32,751 nt of DNA from the NCBI GenBank assembly GCA_021770655.1, contig JAETQO010000046.1, positions 1 through 32,751 on the forward strand, in the 5' to 3' direction. The notes under the pieces were generated by a model. It made no database searches, was not told the DNA's origin, and was given only the letters and a program-made list of their open reading frames with translations. Made by a program: the position numbers and the translations under genes. Shown one piece after another: positions 19,210 through 27,030 of the stretch (positions are counted from its first letter, which is position 1; each line of letters opens with the position of its first letter). This DNA comes from Ruminococcus sp. GTDB lineage: Bacteria > Bacillota > Clostridia > Oscillospirales > Ruminococcaceae.

Positions 19210-19469
19210 AGCGTTAGCTTTCTCTTTGCTCTTTTCAAAAGCGTCGCACAGGACATCTGGCTTATATACACAGTTTCGGTAAACTCCTCGTCAAGACACA
19301 CCACAAAGCTTTTAGGCATTTCAAAAGTACAGTTTACCACTCTTTTGTTCTTCGACGCAAAATTCAGAAATTCTTTGGTGTTTTTCGACACAGACGTATT
19401 TTCAATATCAAATATACCCACTATATCCTTAGTGTTGACCATAAAGTCGTTTCCTAAATGCAAATACAT
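19206..19469 (-). CDS. remB: Extracellular matrix regulator RemB (YaaB)
   Basis: Small DUF370/RemA-like protein of 87 residues, opening MYLHLGNDFMVNTKDIVGIF. RemA/RemB proteins are DNA-binding regulators of matrix and osmoadaptation genes in B. subtilis; other hosts often lack experimental data. It begins 3 bases after the recF stop, in the B. subtilis order recF-remB-gyrB. Its last codon and stop lie within the palindrome at 19110-19209, so the native 3' end may have been altered by the repeat. Confidence 0.88.
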
Positions 19470-19472
19470 TTC

Positions 19473-20603
19473 TTATTTGTTCTCCTGTACGATCTTGCCG
19501 TTTTCTATGTTAAAAAGCTTACCGTGACTTTTCTCATCAAAGGGAATGTTCCTGTCACAGCAGGTTATAAACACCTGCATATCGTGAATTTTTGAAATAA
19601 CAAATCTCTGTCTTGACATATCAAGTTCTGAAAGCACGTCGTCAAGAAGAATACACGGACTGTCTCCGATCTCCTCCGACAGAATATAAGCCTGAGAAAG
19701 CTTTAAAATAAGCGCAATTGAACGGTGCTGACCCTGAGATGCAAAATCTCTTACGGCAAGACCGTTTATTCTCCCTATAAGGTCGTCTCTGTGAACTCCC
19801 TTCTGGGTAAATCCCGCTCTTATATCTTCTTCAAGATTGTTTTTTAAACACTCAAGATACTCTGCCGCCAGATCTCCGGCAAAATCCGTCCTTCCCTCCA
19901 GCTCCGAAAAAACCGTAGAAAAATAAACAAACTCCAGCTCTTCCTTTCCCTCGGATATCTCTTCGTAAAGACGGGAAGAAAACATATTAAGCTTTTTCGT
20001 ATAATTATATCTTAAAAGAGAAATATAAGCTCCCAGCTGAGAAAGCTGAATATCCCATACCTCAAGCTCTTCTCTTTTTGATTTTCCGTAAGAAATATTT
20101 TTAAGAAGCATATTTCTCTGCTCTATAAGCGTTTCATACTTCGATATTACCGAACCGTAGGAATTTTTTATCTGGGAAACAGACAGATCAAGAAACTGCC
20201 GCCTGTTTTCGGGAGAACCCTTTGAAAGCTCCAGATCCTCAGGCGTAAATATAACGCAGTCAAGATTTCCGAAAAGCTTTGAAGGCGCTTTTAGCTTTAC
20301 TCCGTTAAGCGTCACATTTTTTTCCTTGACATTTGGTCTTGCCATAGCGTAATGTATATCCTGAATACGGAAATTGTTTTTAAAGGACAGATCAATATTC
20401 ATTACATTACCGTTTATATCGATCATACCCTTGTCCTTTGTGCTCCTGAAGGATTTAATTCCGCTGCAAAGCCATATAGCCTCTATCAGGTTAGTTTTTC
20501 CCTGAGCGTTTTTTCCGCAGAAGATATTAAGCTTTTCATGAGGATATATCTCCACATTTTTCAGATTTTTAAAACCGTCTACAGAAAGCTTGGTTATCTG
20601 CAT
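19473..20603 (-). CDS. recF: DNA replication and repair protein RecF
   Basis: SMC-like ATPase of 376 residues that helps load RecA at single-strand gaps. Walker A is GKNAQGKTNLIEAIWL (30-45). The ABC signature region is LSKGSPENRRQFLD, and the Walker B/D-loop is CILLDDVLSELDMSRQ near the C-terminus. QGQHRSIALILKLSQA is the second family block. It starts one base after the yaaA stop, so translation is probably coupled. It belongs to the dnaN-yaaA-recF-remB operon. Confidence 0.97.
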   Translation of the reverse strand: MQITKLSVDGFKNLKNVEIYPHEKLNIFCGKNAQGKTNLIEAIWLCSGIKSFRSTKDKGMIDINGNVMNIDLSFKNNFRIQDIHYAMARPNVKEKNVTLNGVKLKAPSKLFGNLDCVIFTPEDLELSKGSPENRRQFLDLSVSQIKNSYGSVISKYETLIEQRNMLLKNISYGKSKREELEVWDIQLSQLGAYISLLRYNYTKKLNMFSSRLYEEISEGKEELEFVYFSTVFSELEGRTDFAGDLAAEYLECLKNNLEEDIRAGFTQKGVHRDDLIGRINGLAVRDFASQGQHRSIALILKLSQAYILSEEIGDSPCILLDDVLSELDMSRQRFVISKIHDMQVFITCCDRNIPFDEKSHGKLFNIENGKIVQENK

Positions 20604-20604
20604 T

Positions 20605-20829
20605 TTATTTTACCACGATCTCACCGGCAATCTCGTCGATCTGCACCTTATCTCCGGGACGTATTTTCTTTCCCCTCATAGTGCAGACTTCTCCGTTGAC
20701 CTTTATCCTGCCCTCAAGAATTATTTCCTTGCCTATTCCGCCCGTTTCCACAACTCCCGCAAATTTCAGCAGGGAATCCAGCTTGATAAACTCGGATCTT
20801 ATTTTTACCTCTATCTGTTCGTAATTCAT
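20605..20829 (-). CDS. yaaA: S4-domain RNA-binding protein YaaA
   Basis: Small S4 RNA-binding protein of 74 residues. The family core [19 protein letters not shown], then [18 protein letters not shown] and GDKVQID are visible. It always lies between dnaN and recF in Firmicutes; the gaps here are 5 bases and 1 base. It has been linked to ribosome maturation in the family, but the precise role is not shown by the sequence. Confidence 0.95.
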   Translation of the reverse strand: MNYEQIEVKIRSEFIKLDSLLKFAGVVETGGIGKEIILEGRIKVNGEVCTMRGKKIRPGDKVQIDEIAGEIVVK

Positions 20830-20834
20830 TATAT

Positions 20835-21941
20835 TTACTCCTTGGAAAGTCTTACCGGAAGAACGAGGTATGTATAAGCGTCACCCTCGCAGGGAACTAT
20901 TTTCATCGGAAGAAGACTTCCGCTCATCTGAAGCTTAACTTTATCTTCCTTTATAACTTTCAGCGGATCAAGAAGATACTTGCACTTAAAGCCGATCTCT
21001 ATCACCGGACCTGAAATGTCCGCAGAGATCTCGTCGGTTATCTTACCGAGAGAGGTCGAACAGTTTATTTTAATGCAATTATTTTCAAAATAGCATCTTA
21101 CAGGAGAAGGAGTTCTTTCACTTATAAGAAGCATAGTTCTCTCCAGAGTAGCGATAAGCTCTTTTCTGTCTGCAATTACCTCCGTAGTGAACTTTGCAGG
21201 GATAGCCGACTTATACGGATGAAATTCACCCTCGATAAGTCTTGAATAAACGGTATATCCGTTAAGCTCAAAAATAATATGGTTTTTGGAAAGGTATACA
21301 AAAACCGTATCATCATCGTTATCTCCAAGCAAAGCCGCGATCTCGGTAAGAGTTTTTGCAGGCACAACAAATTTAATACTTCCGTCGTACTTTATAGGCT
21401 CATATCTCACCGCAAGTCTGTATCCGTCCAGCGCAACCAGAGTAAGCATGCCGTTTTCAATTTCAAAAAGCTCTCCTTTAAGCACTGGCTTTATGTCCGT
21501 AACAGCAACGGCAAACTTTGTTTGATTTATCATATCTTTCAGTATCGGCTGAGAAACTGATATCTTGTCCTCCGCCTCCTTTTCGGGAAGCGCGGGAAAT
21601 TCGTCCGCAGAAGTAGCGAACAGATTAAACGTCGTCACTCCTCCGGAAATAGTTACCTGAAGATTTTCCGAAACCTCTATAAGAATTTCGTCTGCCGGCA
21701 TTTTCTTTATCATTTCGGAAAAAAGCCTTGCGTTAAGAATAAACTCACCGTTATCCTCGCTTTTAACGGGAATCTCCGTTTTGATCCCTATTTCAAGATC
21801 ATATCCCGTAAGCTCCAGAACGGAGTTTTCAAGTCTGAACTTAATACCTTCCAGAGATTTCAGCGCCGATCTTTCCGAAACCGCCTTTGAAACATTAATG
21901 ACAGCTTCGTAAAGAGATATCTTACTGCAAAGAATTTTCAT
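20835..21941 (-). CDS. dnaN: DNA polymerase III beta sliding clamp
   Basis: Ring-shaped replication processivity factor of 368 residues, starting [20 protein letters not shown]. Three clamp domains of about 120 residues each are recognisable, with [20 protein letters not shown] in domain [14 protein letters not shown] in domain II, and the C-terminal LPVRL near the hydrophobic partner-binding pocket. The ATG at 21941 follows AAAGGAAAAC; an upstream in-frame start reaches into the AT-rich origin tract and is rejected. It leads the dnaN-yaaA-recF-remB group. The promoter in the AT-rich tract is not clear. Confidence 0.97.
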   Translation of the reverse strand: MKILCSKISLYEAVINVSKAVSERSALKSLEGIKFRLENSVLELTGYDLEIGIKTEIPVKSEDNGEFILNARLFSEMIKKMPADEILIEVSENLQVTISGGVTTFNLFATSADEFPALPEKEAEDKISVSQPILKDMINQTKFAVAVTDIKPVLKGELFEIENGMLTLVALDGYRLAVRYEPIKYDGSIKFVVPAKTLTEIAALLGDNDDDTVFVYLSKNHIIFELNGYTVYSRLIEGEFHPYKSAIPAKFTTEVIADRKELIATLERTMLLISERTPSPVRCYFENNCIKINCSTSLGKITDEISADISGPVIEIGFKCKYLLDPLKVIKEDKVKLQMSGSLLPMKIVPCEGDAYTYLVLPVRLSKE

Positions 21942-22092
21942 AATGTTTTCCTTTCCGTATAATTGTGATATAACGATAATATAAATTATTTTCTCAATAA
22001 AATTACAATAATAACCAAAAATCTTATTCAACACCCGTAAGAAAAAACACAAAGTTTTTTTCTGTATAAGAAATAAATATATCTATATTATT

Positions 22093-22129
22093 TAGTAATA
22101 TTAGTAGGCTCTGTTGATTTTGTTGAAAC
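22093..22129 (+). promoter_or_regulatory. Basal origin-unwinding element: DnaA-trios, GC spacer and two DnaA boxes
   Basis: Five consecutive triplets TAG TAA TAT TAG TAG (22093-22107) fit the DnaA-trio pattern (3'-[G/A]A[T/A]-5'). They are followed by GCTC and two abutting box-like nonamers, TGTTGATTT (22112-22120) and TGTTGAAAC (22121-22129). The AT-rich tract lies directly beyond the trios. This is the known B. subtilis arrangement, with variant boxes. The call is inference from architecture. Confidence 0.65.
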
Positions 22130-22383
22130 TCTGCGTTTTCTCTTTTCCTAACGCAAATTTTTCTCAAAATTTTTTCCAACACTCTTTCAACACCGTTACA
22201 AAAACTTTTCCGTCCATTGAAAAGTTGAAAACTTAACGGTTGAAAGTTAAAAAAGCAGTCAAAAAAAGTTGAAAGAAAAAAATCCGGCTCGTTTTTTCCA
22301 ACACAAAGTTAAATTCCAAAAGCAGAAATTCTTGAAAACGAATATGAAAGCCTTGTGTTTTCAGCCTTTGTAAAATTATTTTG

Positions 22384-22413
22384 TGTTGAAAACTATGTTG
22401 AAAATGTTGAAAA
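22384..22413 (+). promoter_or_regulatory. Cluster of three identical DnaA-box-like nonamers
   Basis: TGTTGAAAA occurs exactly at 22384-22392, 22396-22404 and 22405-22413, just past the dnaA stop. The last two abut directly. The nonamer differs from the consensus TGTGGATAA at positions 4 and 7. The regular head-to-tail packing suggests a cooperative DnaA-binding array. Confidence 0.6.
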
Positions 22414-22420
22414 AGTCCGT

Positions 22421-23782
22421 TTAATTGTCCTTAAGATTTTTTATTATGTCGTCGACAGTTTCCTTGAGCTGTTTGTTTTCTTTCAAGTTGTCCACAACGT
22501 CCTGGTAATGGATAGTCATAGTTGAATGATTCTTATTAAGCTCCTTGCCTATCTGAATATAGGTCATTCCCTTGACTTCTTTCAGTACATAAATAGCTAT
22601 CTTTCTTGCAAGCGATATATTCGCTCTTCTGTTTGAAGACTTTATATCCTCGGCGGTAACGTCGAAAGCGGCGGCAACCTCCTGTAATATCCTGTCAACA
22701 GTTATTTCCGCAGGGTGATTTTCGATTATGATCTCTTTGATGACCCTCTGCGCCATGGATATGGACGGGCTTTCGTTTGTGTAGACCGTCAAAGCCTTTA
22801 TCTTATTTACAGTTCCCTCTAGTTGACGGATATTAGTCTTGATCTTTTCCGCAATTATTCTGGCGACGTTATCCGAAAGCTGAAGATCAAGAACTTCGGC
22901 TTTTTTCTTTACGATAGCCATTCTGGTCTCAAAATCCGGCGGAGTTACGTCTACCTGTACGCCCAATGAAAATCTGGTAAGTATTCTGTCCTGAAGTTTA
23001 GATATCTTTGAAGGAGCAATATCAGAAGTAAGCACTATCTGCTTGCCCGCATTGTAAAGATCGTTGAAGGTGTGGAAAAATTCCTCCTGCATACGTTCTT
23101 TTCCCGCAATAGTCTGAATATCGTCTACCATAAGGTAGTCGGCGTTTCTGTATTTGTCGTGGAATTTTATAGTGTTCTTGAACTCTATCGCCTTTACAAG
23201 CTCGTTGATAAAGGATTCGCCGGTAGTATAAATAACCTTAAGCTCCGGATGATTTTTCTTTACTTCATGCTCGATAGCTTTCATAAGGTGTGTTTTTCCA
23301 AGTCCCGAATCGCCGTAAATAATAAGCGGATTGAATATCTTATTGGTATCCTTCGGCTTTTCATCGTTTTCGTCGTTCTTGTGAGCGACGGCGATGCAGA
23401 AAGCGTAAGCAAGATCGTTGGACTTTCCCTTAATGAAATTTTCAAAGGTAAGACTGTTTTTTGCGTCCTCAGAGAAATCCGCAGCTTTTACTTCAATCTC
23501 CGATTCGTCCTTTTCAACCATATTGTCCTTGCTCTTTACAAGAATTTTCAAATCTACTTCAAAGCCGAGAGCGTCGAGAAAAGCTTCTCTCAGAACGCTT
23601 TCATAAGCGTTAAGCGTGGTATTTCGGGTAAACTCCGAATCAGCCAGAAGATAAGCCACATTGTTTTCGAGCTTATACGGCTCAAGAGTTCTTATCCATT
23701 TATTGTAGCCGGGTTCGCTTACGCTTTTGCAGTTGCGGCAATATTTCAGAACGTCCTGAAATACGTCATTAAAGGAATCCAT
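22421..23782 (-). CDS. dnaA: Chromosomal replication initiator DnaA
   Basis: Replication initiator of 453 residues. Domain I is at about 1-82, a short acidic linker follows, and the AAA+ domain has Walker A GDSGLGKTH (157-165), Walker B LMVDDIQ (217-223), TSDIAPSKI, and RILTRFSLG with the arginine finger. Domain IV has SLARKIAIYVLKEVKGMTYI followed by NHSTMTIH (418-425), where most DnaA proteins have DHTTVxHA. Asn418 replaces the Asp that contacts the box in E. coli. I chose the ATG at 23782, with GGAGG about 13 bases upstream, because the longer frame adds 32 residues not typical of the family. The DNA-recognition change parallels the altered boxes in oriC. Confidence 0.97.
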   Translation of the reverse strand: MDSFNDVFQDVLKYCRNCKSVSEPGYNKWIRTLEPYKLENNVAYLLADSEFTRNTTLNAYESVLREAFLDALGFEVDLKILVKSKDNMVEKDESEIEVKAADFSEDAKNSLTFENFIKGKSNDLAYAFCIAVAHKNDENDEKPKDTNKIFNPLIIYGDSGLGKTHLMKAIEHEVKKNHPELKVIYTTGESFINELVKAIEFKNTIKFHDKYRNADYLMVDDIQTIAGKERMQEEFFHTFNDLYNAGKQIVLTSDIAPSKISKLQDRILTRFSLGVQVDVTPPDFETRMAIVKKKAEVLDLQLSDNVARIIAEKIKTNIRQLEGTVNKIKALTVYTNESPSISMAQRVIKEIIIENHPAEITVDRILQEVAAAFDVTAEDIKSSNRRANISLARKIAIYVLKEVKGMTYIQIGKELNKNHSTMTIHYQDVVDNLKENKQLKETVDDIIKNLKDN

Positions 23783-23892
23783 TATTTTTCTGTAACCTCC
23801 TAGATACTGATCCGCATTTCTAAAAAAGTTATATTTAAAGCGCGGATTTATAAGTAAAAATAAAAATAGGCATAACAAATCAATTCCATATC

Positions 23893-23921
23893 ATTATATC
23901 ACAAAAGACTTTAAATTTCAA
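23893..23921 (-). promoter_or_regulatory. Sigma-A promoter for dnaA
   Basis: On the minus strand, TTGAAA (23921-23916) and perfect TATAAT (23898-23893) are separated by 17 bases. The transcript would start near 23886, giving a leader of about 100 bases. No TGTTGAAAA box lies next to the promoter, so DnaA autorepression is not visible here. Confidence 0.65.
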
Positions 23922-23953
23922 GTCCTGTATATATAATAATAGTAGAAAAATTT

Positions 23954-23991
23954 TTAAGGCAGCACCGCACAACTATTGTGTGCGGATAACG
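23954..23991. repeat. Half copy of the palindrome family seen at 19110
   Basis: The left arm (23954-23975, TTAAGGCAGCACCGCACAAC) and the following TGTGTGCGGATAACG match 19110-19147. The right arm is absent. About 50 bases later the structured repeat copy B begins, so the half copy may have been broken by that insertion. A small hairpin CCGCACA/TGTGCGG remains. A further hairpin GACGCA/TGCGTC lies at 24023-24042. Confidence 0.6.
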
Positions 23992-24043
23992 CAGAAAATT
24001 TTTCGTTAGATTGTATAGAAACGACGCAGGAATACTTGCGTCT

Positions 24044-24225
24044 CAGTCTGTCGAAAAAGTCTTTTTATAACTGTCAAGGAGGTAAAAGGAGCGGGGTCAA
24101 GCGACGCGATTGCCGCTTGCGAGAAAAGTCTTGCTCGACAAGCTTGCAAGACTTAAGGGCAGAGCCCCCGTCGCTCCCGCAGGAGCGAAATCCCCTTACT
24201 TTAGGAGCTCCGAAAGGGGTGAATT
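24044..24225 (+). repeat. Structured interspersed repeat, copy B
   Basis: Same ends and orientation as copy A (11801-11955), but 182 bp long because of an internal insert. The insert includes a 9-bp hairpin (AAGTCTTGC/GCAAGACTT) at about 24126-24154. It lies between the dnaA and rpmH promoters. The following 24226-24411 is AT-rich, with no gene I can support. Confidence 0.85.
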
Positions 24226-24411
24226 TCAAAACAGTCCTGATAGGTAAAATTGACGGAAAAACACCTGATGCGGAAGTTATGTTCGCTATGTATACAACAT
24301 ATTGTATGATTTATTAACAAAGGACTTTAAGAGTAAGTATTTTCAGACAGAAAAAGGCTTAAATCAAAGAAAAATAATATCGTAAAAAAAATAAAAATAT
24401 TATGAACAGAC

Positions 24412-24441
24412 TTGACAAACCCTATAAGAATGAGCTATAAT
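24412..24441 (+). promoter_or_regulatory. Strong sigma-A promoter for rpmH
   Basis: TTGACA (24412-24417), an 18-base spacer and TATAAT (24436-24441) are both perfect hexamers. An untranslated leader of about 105 bases follows to rpmH. This is the strongest promoter recognised in the window, fitting a ribosomal protein gene. Confidence 0.85.
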
Positions 24442-24552
24442 ATTAAATTACAAGGGCTTATTTGAGGACCCTATAAGTTTAAACGTCTCCCGGTAAGGAA
24501 AATTTGTATGTAAAAGCCGAGGAGGGTTGAAAGCGGAAGGAGGAGAAATTCG

Positions 24553-24687
24553 ATGAAAAGAACATATCAGCCTAAAAAGCTTCAGAGAAAGAAAGTTCAC
24601 GGTTTTATGAAAAGAATGTCTACCGCGAACGGCAGAAAGGTACTTGCTCGCAGAAGAGCAAAGGGCAGGGCAAGACTCAGCTACTAA
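24553..24687 (+). CDS. rpmH: 50S ribosomal protein L34
   Basis: Ribosomal protein L34 of 44 residues, beginning [18 protein letters not shown] and ending [13 protein letters not shown]. The highly basic sequence and TYQPKKxxRKKVHGF motif are diagnostic. AGGAGGAG lies 6-10 bases before the ATG. It starts the classic rpmH-rnpA-yidD-yidC-khpB cluster that runs divergently from dnaA. Confidence 0.98.
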   Translation: MKRTYQPKKLQRKKVHGFMKRMSTANGRKVLARRRAKGRARLSY

Positions 24688-24697
24688 GATATAAAAC

Positions 24698-24749
24698 GAC
24701 CTGTATACCATTCATTAATTTGTATGGTATAGGGTCTTTATCTTTTTTT
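24698..24749 (+). terminator. Terminator/attenuator between rpmH and rnpA
   Basis: Arms at 24698-24712 and 24724-24736 (TATACCAT/ATGGTATA core extended by GACC/GGTC) are followed by TTTATCTTTTTTT. Partial read-through would keep rnpA expression far below rpmH expression, a common need in this operon. Confidence 0.75.
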
Positions 24750-24755
24750 AAGGAT

Positions 24756-24835
24756 TTGCTGATTATAGCGAAAAGTATTAAATTCGGCCGAGTGAGTTTC
24801 CGCATCTGAACGGAGCGAATTTGATTTATCAGCAA
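24756..24835. repeat. TTGCTGAT-ended MITE, copy 1
   Basis: An 80-bp palindromic unit with ends TTGCTGATTATAGC and GATTTATCAGCAA, and inner arms around ATTAAATTC/GAATTTGAT. A close copy lies at 30643-30721. It occupies the gap between the attenuator and rnpA. Confidence 0.8.
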
Positions 24836-24875
24836 ACAGAATTTGAAATTTTACAGATCTTAACGGGGAAAATAT

Positions 24876-25268
24876 ATGCTGTTCACTACCGTCCTGAAGG
24901 ATAATAAAGCGTTTCTCAGATGCTATAAAAAGGGAAGATTTGCCGCCGAGAAATTTATTGCGGCGTATTTCTATCCAAACGGTTCTCCTTATAACCGCGT
25001 GGGTATAACTGCGGGAAAAAAGCAGGGCAACGCTGTGACAAGAAACAGGATAAAGAGAATAGTAAGGGCCGCATACAGACTCAACGAAGCGTCGTTTCCT
25101 ATCGGCTACGACATAGTTTTTGTGGGAAGAAACGATATATCGGAGAAAAAAACTCAGGATATAGAGAGATTTATAAATAAAAGGCTCATCATGGAAATGA
25201 ATAAGCCTCCCGTTAAAAGTAAAGGCGGTAAACCGAAGAATAACGTAAACCGTAACAAGAGAAAGTAA
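24876..25268 (+). CDS. rnpA: Ribonuclease P protein component
   Basis: Basic protein subunit of RNase P, 130 residues, which with the catalytic RNA matures tRNA 5' ends. The RNR signature GNAVTRNRIKRIVRAAYR is clear at about residues 51-68, and YDIVFVGRNDI is a second block. The final 15-20 residues are a very basic extension (Lys, Asn, Pro). A GGGG-type ribosome binding site precedes the ATG. It ends 3 bases before yidD. Confidence 0.97.
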   Translation: MLFTTVLKDNKAFLRCYKKGRFAAEKFIAAYFYPNGSPYNRVGITAGKKQGNAVTRNRIKRIVRAAYRLNEASFPIGYDIVFVGRNDISEKKTQDIERFINKRLIMEMNKPPVKSKGGKPKNNVNRNKRK

Positions 25269-25271
25269 AAA

Positions 25272-25526
25272 ATGAGTATATTGGCTCAGATTCTGATAAA
25301 ATTTTATCGGAAATTTATAAGTCCGCTGTTCGGACCGAGGTGCAAATATTATCCGAGCTGTTCCGCATATGCGCTTGATGCGTATAAAAAGCACGGTTTT
25401 ATAAAAGGAACTGTGCTTACGGTGTGGAGACTGCTCAGATGCAATCCGTGGAGTCTGGGAGGAGTCGATTACGTTCCGGATAAGATAACGGCGGATTATT
25501 TTAAGATAAGAAAAAAACGAGCGTAA
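25272..25526 (+). CDS. yidD: Membrane protein insertion efficiency factor YidD
   Basis: YidD of 84 residues, a small membrane-associated protein that supports YidC-dependent insertion. The diagnostic sequence [20 protein letters not shown] is followed by [12 protein letters not shown] and [15 protein letters not shown]. Start is 3 bases after the rnpA stop. Position between rnpA and yidC is the standard order. Confidence 0.97.
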   Translation: MSILAQILIKFYRKFISPLFGPRCKYYPSCSAYALDAYKKHGFIKGTVLTVWRLLRCNPWSLGGVDYVPDKITADYFKIRKKRA

Positions 25527-25568
25527 TGCTTGTGAGATAAATGTAAGATAAATTAAAATGAATTAAAA

Positions 25569-25654
25569 AGACAATGCCTGTTTACTTACACATAGGGGCA
25601 AAAATAAAAGGACATATCGGCGGCGTTGTCTGCAAAATTGGAGGACATGAATGA
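25569..25654 (+). promoter_or_regulatory. yidC leader: hairpin and overlapping small frame
   Basis: AGACAATGCC (25569-25578) and GGCGTTGTCT (25622-25631) can pair across 43 bases. An ATG at 25574 inside the first arm opens a 26-codon frame whose TGA (25652-25654) overlaps the yidC ATG (25651) as ATGA. The frame lacks its own clear Shine-Dalgarno, so translation is uncertain. If real, it would couple to yidC. Confidence 0.3.
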
Positions 25655-26991
25655 GTATTATTGCGACCCCACTTGGTTGGATAATGAAGGGCTGTTATTA
25701 TGTATGTAAGAATTACGGAATAGCCCTTTTGCTTTTCACCATACTTACAAGACTTATTATATTCCCGCTCAATATTAAACAGCAGAAGAGCACTGCCAGA
25801 ATGAGTATGCTCCAGCCTAAGTTGCAGGAGCTTCAGAAAAAATACGCTAAGAACCAGCAGAAACTTCAGGAAGAACAGATGAATCTTTACGCTCAGGCAG
25901 GCGTAAATCCTATGGCAAGCTGTCTTCCTATGATAATCTCAATGGTTATCCTTTTCGCTCTTATCCCTGTTATCTACGGTCCTTTGACCTATGTGTCAAA
26001 TGCAGATAAGGACGATCTTACCTCTTCAAACAACATGATATCAAATCTTTATGTTGTAAGCGCTGAGGTAAAATCAAAGGATACTACCATTGAAAAACTT
26101 CTTAAAGGCTATACGGATAAGGGAGCATCAGAAGAAGAGGCTTATGAAAAGCTTGAAAAGCTTATAAAAGACGATGAAAAATATCCAAAGTCCGCAAAAG
26201 CTCTTTCCTCCGAAGGTAAAACTGAGGACGTTATGAATGCAATAAAACTCCATAACGATATCGATAAGTTTATTCTTAACGAGGAGTATTTCTCTACAAA
26301 TCTTATCCAGTCAAGGCCTGAGCTTATGACCTTTGTTTTCACAGAAAAGGAAAACGGAGTGTATGCGGATATCCTTCCGTCCAGCGTTAAAGACGCCGCA
26401 GACGATTTTAATTACAGCATTTTCGGTCTGTTTCTCGGAAAGATACCGTCCGTAAAGGATCTTTCTATACTTATCCCTATAATCTCATGTCTTTTGCAGT
26501 TTCTTGTAACGATAGTATCTCAGAGATTTTCAAAGAAAAACAATCCGGATATGCAGCAGAATATGGGCTGTGCAATGAACGTAATGCTTTACGGTATGCC
26601 GCTGTTCTCTCTTTGGATCGGTTTCAGCTACCCTGCCGGACTCGGTCTTTATTGGTGTTATTCTTCACTGTTTGCTCTGGCGCAGACAGTAGTGCTCAAT
26701 AAGATATATACTCCGGAACACGTTGCGGAGCTTGTTCAGAAGGATATTGCAAAGCAGAAGAAAAAGGGCAAGCCTACTTTAATGGAAAAAATGGCAGAGG
26801 CTCAGATGATACAGGCAGGAAAAGATCCGGCTGAAATAAAAAAAGCCCTTTCAAGCGACGGGGAAGATGACGATGAGCCTAAGAAGAAATCAAAGAGCGA
26901 GCTTAAAGACGAGCAGAGAAAACGCCTTAACGAAGCAAGAAAGAGAATGGCTGAGAAATACGGCGACGATTATGACGATTCACAGGATTAA
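25651..26991 (+). CDS. yidC: Membrane protein insertase YidC/OxaA
   Basis: Insertase of 446 residues that places membrane proteins in the inner membrane, alone or with SecYEG. The first segment ends LLFTILTRLIIFPLNIKQQK, with the conserved hydrophilic-groove Arg. A long coiled cytoplasmic loop (MLQPKLQELQKKYAKNQQKL) follows, then GVNPMASCLPMIISM and later FSYPAGLGLYWCYS. A large insert of about 130 acidic and charged residues separates membrane segments 2 and 3, and the C-terminal tail of about 75 residues is Lys/Glu-rich. There is no lipoprotein signal, unlike B. subtilis SpoIIIJ. GGAGG precedes the ATG. Confidence 0.96.
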   Translation: MSIIATPLGWIMKGCYYVCKNYGIALLLFTILTRLIIFPLNIKQQKSTARMSMLQPKLQELQKKYAKNQQKLQEEQMNLYAQAGVNPMASCLPMIISMVILFALIPVIYGPLTYVSNADKDDLTSSNNMISNLYVVSAEVKSKDTTIEKLLKGYTDKGASEEEAYEKLEKLIKDDEKYPKSAKALSSEGKTEDVMNAIKLHNDIDKFILNEEYFSTNLIQSRPELMTFVFTEKENGVYADILPSSVKDAADDFNYSIFGLFLGKIPSVKDLSILIPIISCLLQFLVTIVSQRFSKKNNPDMQQNMGCAMNVMLYGMPLFSLWIGFSYPAGLGLYWCYSSLFALAQTVVLNKIYTPEHVAELVQKDIAKQKKKGKPTLMEKMAEAQMIQAGKDPAEIKKALSSDGEDDDEPKKKSKSELKDEQRKRLNEARKRMAEKYGDDYDDSQD

Positions 26992-27030
26992 ATCCCGTTG
27001 ATGCAATATAAAGCGAGAGGAGAAAGAAAA

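Larger units (their letters stand above)
21942..22420. other. oriC: Replication origin region oriC (dnaA-dnaN gap)
   Basis: This 479-base gap between dnaN and dnaA holds no gene. The dnaA side carries a cluster of TGTTGAAAA-type nonamers on both strands, at 22121, 22184, 22223, 22238, 22267, 22384, 22396 and 22405, with TTTTCCAAC-like variants. The dnaN side (about 21950-22095) is an extreme AT-rich tract suited to duplex unwinding. Gene order and the box-to-AT-tract polarity match the B. subtilis dnaA-dnaN origin half. No canonical TTATCCACA box was seen in the gap. Confidence 0.85.

Noticed and set aside
23981-23989. TGCGGATAA as a DnaA box upstream of dnaA
   Set aside because: One mismatch to the canonical box, but it is part of a palindromic repeat and recurs at 19137-19145 next to gyrB, so it is probably incidental.
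24226-24317. Possible gene fragment after repeat copy B (about 30 codons, MFAMYTTYCMIY end)
   Set aside because: The open frame is mostly repeat sequence with a short tail. I recognise no family and see no start site, so a gene remnant cannot be supported.
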